This document shows positions 9,038-17,334 of a DNA stretch of 64,000 nt, piece after piece (the stretch's first letter is position 1; every line of letters begins with the position of its first letter). This DNA is from Salinispora cortesiana (GTDB lineage: Bacteria; Actinomycetota; Actinomycetes; Mycobacteriales; Micromonosporaceae), in assembly GCF_000484695.1 (NCBI RefSeq), contig NZ_AXVR01000005.1, positions 1-64,000 on the forward strand, read 5' to 3'. The notes beneath the pieces are model-generated. The model had not been told where the DNA came from and searched no databases. It saw nothing but the letters and a program-made list of their open reading frames with translations. The position numbers and the translations under genes were made by a program.

Positions 9038-10699
9038 TCAATGGCCCGACGCGGCCAGGACCGGCTCCGCGGCGAACGCCGCGACCGGGCCGACCACGAA
9101 GACCGCCGGGGGGCCCACGCCCGCCCGAGCCGCCACCACAGCGATCTCGTCCAGGCGCGCGGGCAACGAACGCTGCCCGGGGTGGCCGGCGTCCTGCACG
9201 GCGAGAACGGGGGTGTCCGGGGCGCGCCCGTGCGCGATCAGCTCCGCGGCGACGGCGCCAATCGTCTCGACTCCCATCAGCACCACCAGAGTGCCCCGGG
9301 CCCGGCCCAGTGCCGCCCAGTCGACCAGCGAGTCCGGATGCCCCGGCGGTAGGTGCCCGGAGACCACGGTGAACTCGTGCGCCGTCGCGCGATGGGTGAC
9401 CGGTACCCCGGCCAGGGCGGCCGCGGCCACCGCGCTGGTCACCCCTGGCACCACGGTCACCGGAACCCCGGCCGCCACGCAGGCCAACACCTCCTCGTGC
9501 CCGCGCCCGAAGACGTACGGGTCGCCACCCTTGAGCCGGACCACCCGGCGCCCGGCGCGGGCGTGCCGGACCAGTGCGGTGTTGATGGCGTCCTGCCCGA
9601 CCGACGGCCCCCGCGGTGACTTCGCCGCATCTACCACCCGTACCCCTGGGCGTAATCCGGCGAGCAGGCCCTGCGGGGCGAGCCGGTCCACCACCACCAC
9701 GTCGGCGACCTCCAGCAAGGCCCGACCCCGGACGGTGATCAGATCCGCCGGGCCCGGCCCACCTCCGACGATCGCCACCGCACCCGGCCGCAACGCGGGC
9801 TCAGGGTGCTGGTGCTGGTGCTGGTGCTGGTGACTGTGCCCACCCACCGGGTCGTCCGGGTGGTCGTGCGGGGTCTGCGGCCGACCCACCTTATCGACGA
9901 AGCCCGGCATCGACACCCGGTACGCACAGGTGTCGCAGTTCATCCGAATGTCGCCGCGTACCGCCTCGGCGTGGCGCTCCAGCACCAGGTCGGCAAGGGC
10001 ATCGCAGTCGCCGATCAGGTCCGCCACTCGCAGGTCCAACTCGGGGTGGGCGGCGGCGAACTCCCGCGCCTGGGCCCGGATCCGATCCGGCAGCACCCCG
10101 GCGAACAGGAAGTACGGAGCGACGACGATCCGCCGCGCCCCGAGCCGGCGTAACCGGTCCAGCACCGCCGGCACGGACGGCTCGGCGAGCGAGATGAAGC
10201 CCGGTTCCACGCCCGCGTAACCCCGTCCCTCCCACAACAACCGGGCCACCTTGGCCACCTCGGCGTTCGCGTCCGGGTCGGTGGAGCCACGCCCGATCAA
10301 CGCCACCCACGTGCCGGCCCGATCCGCACCGGCCAGCGCCGCGTCGATCCGCTCCGCAAGGGCGGTCTGCAGCGTCGGGTGCGGACCGAGCGGTCGGCCG
10401 TAGGCGTAGGACAGGCCGGGATGGCGCTGCTCTTCCCGGGCCAGTGCGGCCGGGATGTCGCCCTTGCCGTGCCCGGCCGCGGTCAACACCAGCGGCAGCG
10501 CCACCAGCGCCTGGTGCCCTCGATCGACGAGCGCGCCGACGGCGTCGGTCAGGGGCGGACGAGACAACTCGATGAAGCCGCCCTCGACGTCGCCGACCGT
10601 ATCGCTGGCACGGGTGCGCACCCGCTCGACCAGCGCGGCGAACTGCGCCACTCCCTCGGCGCTGCGGGTGCCGTGTCCAACGATGACCAGTGCGGTCAC
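9038..10699 (-). CDS. cobA: CbiX-CobA fusion: sirohydrochlorin cobaltochelatase plus uroporphyrinogen-III methyltransferase
   Basis: The 553-residue protein joins two steps of early corrin synthesis. Residues 1-250 are CbiX, two chelatase repeats with VIVGHGTRSAEG near the start. Residues 253-258 are MNCDTC, the MXCXXC motif of iron-sulfur-binding CbiX, and a His-rich linker follows (about 278-298, HDH then four HQ units). Residues 305-545 are a SAM-dependent uroporphyrinogen-III C-methyltransferase (VAIVGGGPGPADLITVRG, VRLKGGDPYVFGRG, VVPGVTSA). The protein would methylate uroporphyrinogen III to precorrin-2 and put cobalt into sirohydrochlorin. GTG 10699 overlaps the cobH stop (GTGA). It is the last gene of the cobalamin operon. 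The frame is continuous through the linker, so the fusion is real unless the short repeat there hides a sequencing error. Confidence 0.9.
   Translation of the reverse strand: MTALVIVGHGTRSAEGVAQFAALVERVRTRASDTVGDVEGGFIELSRPPLTDAVGALVDRGHQALVALPLVLTAAGHGKGDIPAALAREEQRHPGLSYAYGRPLGPHPTLQTALAERIDAALAGADRAGTWVALIGRGSTDPDANAEVAKVARLLWEGRGYAGVEPGFISLAEPSVPAVLDRLRRLGARRIVVAPYFLFAGVLPDRIRAQAREFAAAHPELDLRVADLIGDCDALADLVLERHAEAVRGDIRMNCDTCAYRVSMPGFVDKVGRPQTPHDHPDDPVGGHSHQHQHQHQHPEPALRPGAVAIVGGGPGPADLITVRGRALLEVADVVVVDRLAPQGLLAGLRPGVRVVDAAKSPRGPSVGQDAINTALVRHARAGRRVVRLKGGDPYVFGRGHEEVLACVAAGVPVTVVPGVTSAVAAAALAGVPVTHRATAHEFTVVSGHLPPGHPDSLVDWAALGRARGTLVVLMGVETIGAVAAELIAHGRAPDTPVLAVQDAGHPGQRSLPARLDEIAVVAARAGVGPPAVFVVGPVAAFAAEPVLAASGH
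9805..9833 (-). repeat. Hexanucleotide repeat encoding the His-Gln linker
   Basis: On the plus strand GGTGCT is repeated four times (9805-9828) and followed by a partial fifth copy. On the coding strand this gives alternating CAG and CAC, hence HQHQHQHQ in the CbiX-CobA linker. A repeat of six bases can expand or contract by slippage without breaking the frame, changing only the number of histidines. Confidence 0.85.
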
Positions 10700-11286
10700 T
10701 CTTCCCCCTCCACATAGAGCAGGGCGTTGAGGGCAGCGGCGGCCACCGCCGACCCGCCCTTCTCGCCCCGGTTCGAGATTCCCGGCAGGCCGCTGACCCG
10801 CAGCGCGGCCTTCGACTCCGCGGCACCGACGAACCCCACCGGCAGGCCGACCACGAGGGCCGGCCGGGCATCCAGGGTGAGCAGTTCGGTCAACGCGGTA
10901 GGCGCGCAGCCGATCACCCACACCGCACCGGGCCCCACCCGCTCCAGGGCGACCCGCACCGCAGCAGCCGAGCGGGTGATCCCGGCCTGCCGGGCCAGCC
11001 CGGCGGTGCCCGCCTCGGCAACCGGGCAGACCGTCGCCCGACCGGTGATCCCAGCGGCGACCATCGCCACATCGGCCACGACGGGGGCGCCGCACCGGAG
11101 CGCGGCCAGCCCACCGGCCAGCGCGGCCTCGTCACAAACCAGATCGGTCACGTAGCTCAGGTCCGCGCTGGCGTGTACCACCCGCTCGGTGACCGCTCGG
11201 GTCAGCGGCGACAGGTGCCGAAGGTCGACCCGCTCCCGCAGAATTCGGTACGACTCCACCTCGATCGGATGCACCGACCGGCTCAT
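10696..11286 (-). CDS. cobH: Precorrin-8X methylmutase (CobH/CbiC)
   Basis: A 196-residue enzyme that moves the C11 methyl group to C12, turning precorrin-8X into hydrogenobyrinate, or the cobalt form into cobyrinate. The family start HPIEVESYRILRERVDL carries the active region, and GLPVGFVGAAESKAAL and GISNRGEKGGSAVAAAALNALL near the end are highly characteristic. ATG 11286 has GGAGGA four bases upstream and overlaps the ferredoxin stop as ATGA; its own stop overlaps the start of cbiX-cobA. The length is normal for the family. Confidence 0.93.
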   Translation of the reverse strand: MSRSVHPIEVESYRILRERVDLRHLSPLTRAVTERVVHASADLSYVTDLVCDEAALAGGLAALRCGAPVVADVAMVAAGITGRATVCPVAEAGTAGLARQAGITRSAAAVRVALERVGPGAVWVIGCAPTALTELLTLDARPALVVGLPVGFVGAAESKAALRVSGLPGISNRGEKGGSAVAAAALNALLYVEGEE

Positions 11287-11531
11287 CCGTCCTCCTGCGC
11301 AGGTGCGGGGTTGACCGGGGTGATGACCATCGGCTCCTCCAGGTGTCGCGAGCCGGTGGCGCGGATGGCGCCGACCGGGCAGATCTCCAGGCATTCCAGG
11401 CAACCGGTGCAGCGGTCAGCCCGGATGACGAGGCCGCCGGGCACCGGCCGGATGGCGTGCGTGGGGCAAGTCAACAGGCAGGCCCCACAGCCCTGGCAGG
11501 CGTCAACGAATACCGGTGCGGGGCCGGTCAT
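11283..11531 (-). CDS. Small ferredoxin with two 4Fe-4S motifs
   Basis: An 82-residue protein with two classical cluster motifs, CQGCGACLLTCP and CTGCLECLEICP, each with four Cys, spaced as in 2[4Fe-4S] ferredoxins. A C-terminal extension of about 25 residues is rich in Pro. It is coupled to the gene before it (ATG 11531 overlaps the cbiG-cobJ stop) and to cobH after it, so it is made with the pathway enzymes. The likely role is electron supply to a step of corrin synthesis, for example keeping the CbiX cluster or cobalt reduced; this is inferred from position. ATG 11540 is an alternative start. Confidence 0.85.
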   Translation of the reverse strand: MTGPAPVFVDACQGCGACLLTCPTHAIRPVPGGLVIRADRCTGCLECLEICPVGAIRATGSRHLEEPMVITPVNPAPAQEDG

Positions 11532-13261
11532 GCCCGCCACCGGTAGCCCCGCGGGGTAACCATCCGGCCGGCGATCCGGCGCGTCTGGCTACTACCCACG
11601 ACCACGACGCCGTACATGTCGACGATCGCCGGATCGAGGGTGGCCAGGGTGGCCAGGTGCACCCGCTGCCCGTCCCGGCTGGCGTTGCGGACCACGCCGA
11701 CCGGTGTCTCCGGTTTCCGGTGCTCCGCGAAGAGCTGCAGCGCAGCTGGCAACTGCCAGTCCCGTTTCCGGCTACGCGGGTTGTAGAGCACCGCGACGAA
11801 GTCCCCCTGCGCCGCAGCGGCCACCCGGCGGGCGATGACCTCCCACGGGGTGTGCAGGTCGGAGAGGCTCAGGTAGGCGTGGTCGTGCCCCAGCGGCGCC
11901 CCGAGCAGGGCCGCCGCCGCGAGGGCGGCGGTCACCCCGGGCGCGCCGACCACATCGACCCGCTCGTCGGCGTACTCCAGGGCAGGGCTCGCCATCGCGT
12001 ACACCCCGGCGTCGCCGGATCCGACCAGGGCGACGGCATGACCGGCGGTGGCCTCGGCGACGGCGGACCGGGCCCGCTCCTCCTCGGCACCGAGCCCGCT
12101 GGCGAGCACCCGGGTCCCCGGGCGCAACAGGTCGCGGATCTGGTCCAGGTACTGGTCCAAACCGACCACGACGGCGGCCCGCCGTAGCTCGGTCACCGCC
12201 CGGGGGGTACGCAGGTCGGCCGCACCGGGCCCGAGGCCGACCAGGGCGAGCCGGCCGCGCGGCGTGTGCCGGGCGACCGCGACGGTCGCCATCGCGGTCG
12301 CGGTCTTGGCGACCAGCAGTTCGGCGTCGCCGCCGAGCAAGGCCGCGGCCTCCGCGACGCTCGGCGTGCCGACCGCGGCGCGAACCACCTCGCTGGGGTT
12401 GGGTACCGCAACCGCCGCCAGCTCCGCGGCGGACCAGGTTGTCAGGGGTATCCGCAGCGCGTCGGCGGTGCTGCGGATACCGTCCTCGTCAGCCTTGATG
12501 TCGGCGCTGGCCAAACAGCGCAGGCTCGCCGCGCTGAGGCCCGCGGTGGCGAGCACCCGATCCAGCAGGGCACGCACCTCCGCAGCTGGCACGCCACGGC
12601 TCGCCCCGACCCCGGCGACCAGGGAGGGGGGCCGGAGCACGGCGGTCCGCCCGTCCAGGGGCACGATCCGGTCGGTGACCAGCACCCGATAGCGCGCAGC
12701 GGGGGCACCGGCGGGGCCGGCCGGGGCGACGTGGACGTTGGCTGGCAGTGCCGGCAGTGGCCAGGGCGCGTCGGCGACCACCGTGACCGGCTCGCCGTCC
12801 AGGATCGCCCGGCTCACCGCGGCGACCGCCCCCTCGACCGGCCAACCCAGGGTGTCCAGGCCGGGCAGGTCGACCGCGTCGGTGGCGGTGGTGACCACCG
12901 GCGCCGCATCGAGTAGCGCCCCGACGTCGGCAGCGAGGGCGTTGGCACCGCCGGCGTGCCCACCGAGCAGGGCCACCGCGTGCCGAGCTGCCTCGTCCAC
13001 CGTCACCACCGCCGGATCGCTGTGCTTGTCGTCCAGCAGCGGCGCGAGGAGGCGGACCACCGCTCCGGTGGCCAGGAACGCGACGATCTGGTCGCACTCC
13101 GACCAGGCGGCCCGGAGTCCGGCGGCGGCGCTCTCCGCCTCCAGAAGCCGGGCCTGCGGCCAGGCATCGGCGAGGACACGGGCATGCCGGCGCCCCGCCG
13201 CGGTGACCGCGACCAGACCGATCCGGCGCGACCGCGCATCCGTGCATTCGACGTGCTTCAC
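11528..13261 (-). CDS. cobJ: CbiG-CobJ fusion: cobalt-precorrin-5A hydrolase plus precorrin-3B C17-methyltransferase
   Basis: The 577-residue fusion carries two ring-contraction functions. Residues 1-320 are CbiG-like: an N-terminal region with VAFLATGAVVRLLAPLL and LLGGHAGGANALA, then the C-terminal CbiG part with VAGVGASRGVPAAEV and CLASADIKADEDG. Residues about 335-577 are CobJ/CbiH, a SAM methyltransferase (LALVGLGPGAADLRTP, ALVGSGDAGVYAMAS, VVGAPGVTAALAAAALLGAPLGHD, VAVLYNPRSRKRDWQL). CobJ/CbiH methylates C17 with ring contraction, and CbiG opens the resulting lactone with loss of acetaldehyde in the early-cobalt pathway. GTG 13261 overlaps the cobL stop and the end overlaps the ferredoxin start. 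CbiG argues for the cobalt-first route. Confidence 0.92.
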   Translation of the reverse strand: MKHVECTDARSRRIGLVAVTAAGRRHARVLADAWPQARLLEAESAAAGLRAAWSECDQIVAFLATGAVVRLLAPLLDDKHSDPAVVTVDEAARHAVALLGGHAGGANALAADVGALLDAAPVVTTATDAVDLPGLDTLGWPVEGAVAAVSRAILDGEPVTVVADAPWPLPALPANVHVAPAGPAGAPAARYRVLVTDRIVPLDGRTAVLRPPSLVAGVGASRGVPAAEVRALLDRVLATAGLSAASLRCLASADIKADEDGIRSTADALRIPLTTWSAAELAAVAVPNPSEVVRAAVGTPSVAEAAALLGGDAELLVAKTATAMATVAVARHTPRGRLALVGLGPGAADLRTPRAVTELRRAAVVVGLDQYLDQIRDLLRPGTRVLASGLGAEEERARSAVAEATAGHAVALVGSGDAGVYAMASPALEYADERVDVVGAPGVTAALAAAALLGAPLGHDHAYLSLSDLHTPWEVIARRVAAAAQGDFVAVLYNPRSRKRDWQLPAALQLFAEHRKPETPVGVVRNASRDGQRVHLATLATLDPAIVDMYGVVVVGSSQTRRIAGRMVTPRGYRWRA

Positions 13262-14544
13262 AGGCGCTCCCCGGTGAGGACGACCACCGGATTGGTGGCC
13301 GCGAGACGGATCGACCCGCCGGGCAGGTCGGCGAGGCGGGCGGCGGAGAGTTGGACACCGTTGACCGTGTAGCCGGCGGTACGCAGCACGCCCCGGGCCG
13401 GGGCGACCCGGTCCAGCGCGGCGAGCGCGACGAGTACCCGCGCCGGTCGGCGGGCCGCCACCGCGGCAAGCACCCCGATACCGCCCCCGCCGACAAAGAC
13501 CGAGTCGGCGTCGGGGAGCCCGTCCAGGGCGGCCGGGGCAACACCGGGAACCACCCGTACGTCCACGCCGTGCCGAGCGGCGTTGTCGTGCACCAGGTCG
13601 ACGGCGGCCGGGTCCCGCTCAACCGCGACGACCGCCGCACCGAGCAGGGCACACTCGATGCCCACCGAGCCGCTGCCGGCACCCACGTCCCACACCAACC
13701 GGCCAAGCCGGGGCCGCAGCCCGGCCACGACCAGCGCCCGCACCTCCGCCTTGGTGATCATCGAGTCGCGGTGCCGGTACGCCCCCTCGGGCAGCGCCCA
13801 CCCGGCGGCCGGGGCGGCGGCCGGCTGGTTGTCCACCCGCGCTGCTCCGACCGGTGTGGGGGCGAGGCTCAGCAGCACGTGCGGATCGGTCCAGCTACCG
13901 GCCGCCGCCTCCGCCGGGGTCGTCCAGGTGATCCGTTCGGCGTCGGTGCCGAGGTGCTCGGCCACCACCAGCCGACGCGACCAGCCCGCCAGACCGGCAC
14001 TGAGCTCGGCGGCCCCCGCACCCGGCGCGGTGAGCACCGCGACCCGGGGCAACGCCCGGCAGGCGTTGAGCGCCGCTCGGGCGTCCCGACCGTGGGCGCT
14101 GACCACGGCCGCGCCATCCCAGGAGAGCCCGGCCCGGGCGAACGCGGCGGCGACGCTGGACACCGCCGGTAGCACCCGCACCGGCAGCCCGGCCGCCCGC
14201 AGCCGCCGCACGATCCCGAAGCAGCCCGGATCACCGCTGGCGAGGACGACGGCCGGAATGCCGGCGGCAACCGCGGTGGTGAGCCGCTCCAGGGCCGGCG
14301 ACAACGGACCGAGCACAACCGTCTCCACCCCGGCCGGCACCGGCGCAGCCGCCAGGTGGCGGGCCGCACCCACCACGAGCCCCGCCCGCACCAGCTCGGC
14401 GGCGAGGGCGGGGTGTGCCGGGTTACCGGCGGCGTCCACACCGGCCACCGTCACCACCGGCGCTGCGGCAGCGGAACCACCGGCGACGCCGGAGTCACCG
14501 AGGCCGTCGGCGCTGGTGCTCCGCCGACCTGGCGTACCGGTCAC
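13258..14544 (-). CDS. cobL: Precorrin-6Y C5,15-methyltransferase, decarboxylating (CbiE-CbiT type)
   Basis: A 428-residue bifunctional enzyme that methylates C5 and C15 and decarboxylates the C12 acetate. The N-terminal CbiE half has VVLASGDPGCFGIVRRL and VLPAVSSVAAAFARAGLSWDGA. The C-terminal CbiT half has YRHRDSMITKAEVRAL followed by the SAM-binding LVWDVGAGSGSVGIECAL and SVFVGGGG. GTG 14544 is chosen because it overlaps the cbiD stop as GTGA, as elsewhere in this operon; another GTG at 14574 would extend it by ten residues. A Ser/Ala-rich stretch of about 30 residues precedes the enzyme core. Confidence 0.92.
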   Translation of the reverse strand: MTGTPGRRSTSADGLGDSGVAGGSAAAAPVVTVAGVDAAGNPAHPALAAELVRAGLVVGAARHLAAAPVPAGVETVVLGPLSPALERLTTAVAAGIPAVVLASGDPGCFGIVRRLRAAGLPVRVLPAVSSVAAAFARAGLSWDGAAVVSAHGRDARAALNACRALPRVAVLTAPGAGAAELSAGLAGWSRRLVVAEHLGTDAERITWTTPAEAAAGSWTDPHVLLSLAPTPVGAARVDNQPAAAPAAGWALPEGAYRHRDSMITKAEVRALVVAGLRPRLGRLVWDVGAGSGSVGIECALLGAAVVAVERDPAAVDLVHDNAARHGVDVRVVPGVAPAALDGLPDADSVFVGGGGIGVLAAVAARRPARVLVALAALDRVAPARGVLRTAGYTVNGVQLSAARLADLPGGSIRLAATNPVVVLTGERL

Positions 14545-15683
14545 CGGGCCCACCGCCCACTGGCGGCCACGCACCGCACGCCGGCGAAGTCGACCATCGC
14601 CACGTCAACGGCGACGGCGTCCCCGGCGAAGCGTCTCAGCACCGCGCGGACCCGACGGCAGAGCAGGTCACCGGCACCGCCGAGCAGGCCGGCCGCCTCC
14701 CACAACTCGTACACGTGCCGACCGGTGTTGGCGGCGGTGACGGCGGCGGCCAGCTCGGCGGTGCCGCCCGCCTCGACCGTGACGGTGCCGAGGAGCGACA
14801 GGTCCACCTTGGAACGGGTGTAGTGGGTCATCAGCACCCCGGCGGCGAGCTTGGCCAGCTTGCCGGCCATGCCGACGAAGACCACCCCGGACAGGCCATG
14901 CGTGACGGCGGCGGTGACCGCCGCACCGGTGAAGTCACCCACCTCCACGAAGCACACCTCCGGCAGCTCCGGCAGCAGCTCTCGGGCGGCCCGCTCGGTC
15001 CGCCCGCCCGTGCACAGCACCACCGTCGACTCTTTCTGAGCAGCCGCCACCTGTACGGCCTGCACGACGCTGGCCCGCCAGGACGCGGTGGAGAAGGGTC
15101 TGACCACACCGGTCGTACCGAGGATCGAAATGCCGCCGAGGATGCCGAGCCGACGGTTCGTGGTCTTCCGGGCCATGATCTCGCCGCGCGGGACGCTGAT
15201 CACCACCCGGACGCCGAGGACGGCCAGGTCGACCAGCTCGGCGACCGCCGCACCGATCATCTGACGCGGAGTGTCGTTGATCGCCGGTCCACCGACCGGC
15301 AGCCCCAGCCCCGGCTTGGTCACCGTGCCCACCCCGGGCCCACCCTCCAGGGCCAGTCCGGGGACCCGCCGCCAGCCAACCGTGGCGGTCAGCTCGGCGC
15401 CGTGGGTGACGTCCGGGTCGTCGCCGGCGTCCTTGACCACCACCGCCTCGGCGCCGCCAGCCGTACGGTCGCAGCGGGCCACCGGGAAGCGCACCCGCCG
15501 CCCGGCCGGCAGTCCGATCTCGACCTGCTCCGGCGACACTCCGGTGACCAGGGCGGTCAGCGCGGCCTTCGTCGCGGCCGTCGCGCAGGCGCCGGTGGTC
15601 CAGCCGGTACGTAGCGCCACGGGCCGGACCTTCGCGGTACGCGGCAGGTCCGGCTCGCGCAGCGGCGGCAGGTCGTAGGCCAT
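14541..15683 (-). CDS. cbiD: Cobalt-precorrin-5B C1-methyltransferase (CbiD)
   Basis: The 380-residue CbiD transfers a methyl group to C1 of cobalt-precorrin-5B. The diagnostic start LRTGWTTGACATAATKAAL (about residues 24-42) is followed by KDAGDDPDVTHGAEL, GLGLPVGGPAINDTPRQMI, and FVGMAGKLAKLAAGVLMTHYTRSKVDL. This enzyme replaces CobF of the oxygen-dependent route. ATG 15683 shares one base with the cobM stop (TGATG) and the end overlaps the cobL start. The length is normal. Confidence 0.93.
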   Translation of the reverse strand: MAYDLPPLREPDLPRTAKVRPVALRTGWTTGACATAATKAALTALVTGVSPEQVEIGLPAGRRVRFPVARCDRTAGGAEAVVVKDAGDDPDVTHGAELTATVGWRRVPGLALEGGPGVGTVTKPGLGLPVGGPAINDTPRQMIGAAVAELVDLAVLGVRVVISVPRGEIMARKTTNRRLGILGGISILGTTGVVRPFSTASWRASVVQAVQVAAAQKESTVVLCTGGRTERAARELLPELPEVCFVEVGDFTGAAVTAAVTHGLSGVVFVGMAGKLAKLAAGVLMTHYTRSKVDLSLLGTVTVEAGGTAELAAAVTAANTGRHVYELWEAAGLLGGAGDLLCRRVRAVLRRFAGDAVAVDVAMVDFAGVRCVAASGRWAR

Positions 15684-16594
15684 CAGGTCGGCTGATCCGC
15701 CTGTTCCGACCCCGGTCCGGCGGGGCCGGAGCGGGCCGGACCACCGGTGCTGGAATCGGCGGTGCTGGAATCGCCAGCCCTCGGCGCCCCCCGATCGGTG
15801 GCCTCCCGACGAAGGGCGGCCCGCGCGGCCGGCTCCGCCCGCCGGTGACCGTGGAAGTGCCCCGGGTGGTAGAGGTGCGAACGGGTACCGGCAGCCGCCA
15901 GCGCCGGCCCGACCAGGATGAGGGTGTGCTTCCAGAGCCGGTGTTCCCGGACCGTCGCCGCGAGGGTGCCGACGGTGCAGTGCGCCACCAGCTCGTCCGG
16001 CCAGGTCGCCTGATATGCCACGACCGCCGGGGTGTCGGCCGAGTACCCTCCGGCGAGCAGCTCGGCCTGCACCTGACCGGAGCGCGCGGCGGAGAGGAAC
16101 AACGCCATCGTGGTGCCGTGCCGGGCGAACTCACGCACCCGCTCACCCGGCGGCATCGGCGTCTTCCCGCCCTCCAACCGGGTGAGGATGACCGACTGCG
16201 CAATCTCCGGAACGGTCAACTCCCGACTGACCCGGGCGGCGACCGCGGTGAACGAGGAGACCCCCGGCACGATCTCCACGGCCAGCCCGAGTGCCCGACA
16301 CAGGTCGAGCTGCTCCTGCACCGCGCCCCACAGCGCCGGGTCGCCCGAGTGGATCCGGGCCACGGTCAACCCGTCGGCGGCGGCCCGCCGGTACAGGGGC
16401 AGCACCCCCTCCATCGGCAGCCGCGACGAGTCGACGATCTCGGCGTCCGGTCGGGCGTGGGCCAGCACGTCGGCGTGGACCAGGCTGGCCGCCCAGACCA
16501 CCACGTCAGCGGTGGCGATCACCCGGGCCGCGCGCAGGGTCAGCAGATCCGCCGCGCCAGGCCCGGCGCCCACGAACCAGACGGTGCCGCTCAC
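15683..16594 (-). CDS. cobM: Precorrin-4 C11-methyltransferase (CobM/CbiF)
   Basis: A 303-residue SAM-dependent methyltransferase acting on C11 of precorrin-4 or its cobalt form. VWFVGAGPGAADLLTLRAARVI opens the tetrapyrrole-methylase fold; ARIHSGDPALWGAVQEQL and EIVPGVSSFTAVAARVSREL are the substrate loops typical of CobM. After about residue 250 there is an extra tail of about 50 residues rich in Arg, Ala, Ser and Pro with a short His cluster (HLYHPGHFHGHRR), not part of the usual enzyme. GTG 16594 overlaps the cobI stop (GTGA); the longer upstream frame has no homology. Confidence 0.92.
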   Translation of the reverse strand: MSGTVWFVGAGPGAADLLTLRAARVIATADVVVWAASLVHADVLAHARPDAEIVDSSRLPMEGVLPLYRRAAADGLTVARIHSGDPALWGAVQEQLDLCRALGLAVEIVPGVSSFTAVAARVSRELTVPEIAQSVILTRLEGGKTPMPPGERVREFARHGTTMALFLSAARSGQVQAELLAGGYSADTPAVVAYQATWPDELVAHCTVGTLAATVREHRLWKHTLILVGPALAAAGTRSHLYHPGHFHGHRRAEPAARAALRREATDRGAPRAGDSSTADSSTGGPARSGPAGPGSEQADQPT

Positions 16595-17334
16595 AGTTTC
16601 CCCCCTCGGCGGTCCCGGCGGGCCGGGACCAGCAGTGTCGACAGATACGGCGGGTCGTCGCCGGCCTCGGTGGCTGGACCGACGCGGTCGCCGGCCAGAC
16701 CCAGCCCGCTGCCCAGCACCGCGTCGGTGAGTCGACCCTGCCGGCGGAGCTCGGCCAGCAGCTCCGCGTGCCGCCGCCACCCCTTGTAGGCGACGACCGT
16801 GCCGGGCCCGGCGACCGCGTCAGCGAAGAGCGCCAGCCCGGCGGTGGCCGGCAGCAGGGTCAGCGGCTCTCGCCCCTCGCAGAGTGGAACTCCGCTTCTG
16901 GCGGCGAGTTCCTGCATGGCCGTGATGCCGGGGACGGTGTGCACGGCGACCGCCGGCCGCAGTTCGCGGAGGGTCTGCGCCAGATAGCCGAAGGTGGAGT
17001 AGACGTTGGGGTCGCCGATGGTGGCGAAGGCCAGTGCGCGGGCGCCGTCGTCGACGGCGGTGGCGACCGCCTGCGCGGCGGCGTTCCACGCGCTCTCCCG
17101 CCGTTGGGTCACCCCACCCCGGTCGTCCAGTGCGAACGGCAGCCGGCGTAGCCGCTCCGGCGAAACGTACGGGGCGACGGTGGTCTCGGCCCGGCCGACG
17201 GCCCGGGCACCCTCGGGCCGGTCCAGCACGGGTACGAAGACCACGTCGGCCTCGCGCAGCACCCGTACCGCACGCACGGTGAGTAGCTCGGGGTCGCCAG
17301 GTCCCACCCCGACCCCGGTCAGCGTCGCGGTCAC
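16591..17334 (-). CDS. cobI: Precorrin-2 C20-methyltransferase (CobI/CbiL)
   Basis: A 247-residue enzyme that methylates C20 of precorrin-2 or cobalt-factor II. It has LTGVGVGPGDPELLTVRAVRVL at the N-terminus, ALAFATIGDPNVYSTFGYLAQTL, and HTVPGITAMQELAARSGVPLCEG, all diagnostic for CobI/CbiL. GTG 17334 overlaps the cobB stop (GTGA), and its own stop overlaps cobM. The frame upstream of 17334 is antisense-like Arg/Pro-rich sequence and was left out. Confidence 0.93.
   Translation of the reverse strand: MTATLTGVGVGPGDPELLTVRAVRVLREADVVFVPVLDRPEGARAVGRAETTVAPYVSPERLRRLPFALDDRGGVTQRRESAWNAAAQAVATAVDDGARALAFATIGDPNVYSTFGYLAQTLRELRPAVAVHTVPGITAMQELAARSGVPLCEGREPLTLLPATAGLALFADAVAGPGTVVAYKGWRRHAELLAELRRQGRLTDAVLGSGLGLAGDRVGPATEAGDDPPYLSTLLVPARRDRRGGKL

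Noticed and set aside
9805-9833. Sequencing error in the hexamer repeat creating a false cbiX-cobA fusion
   Set aside because: Both domains stay in the same frame and there is no stop or second start with a ribosome site in the linker; long-read data would still be decisive.
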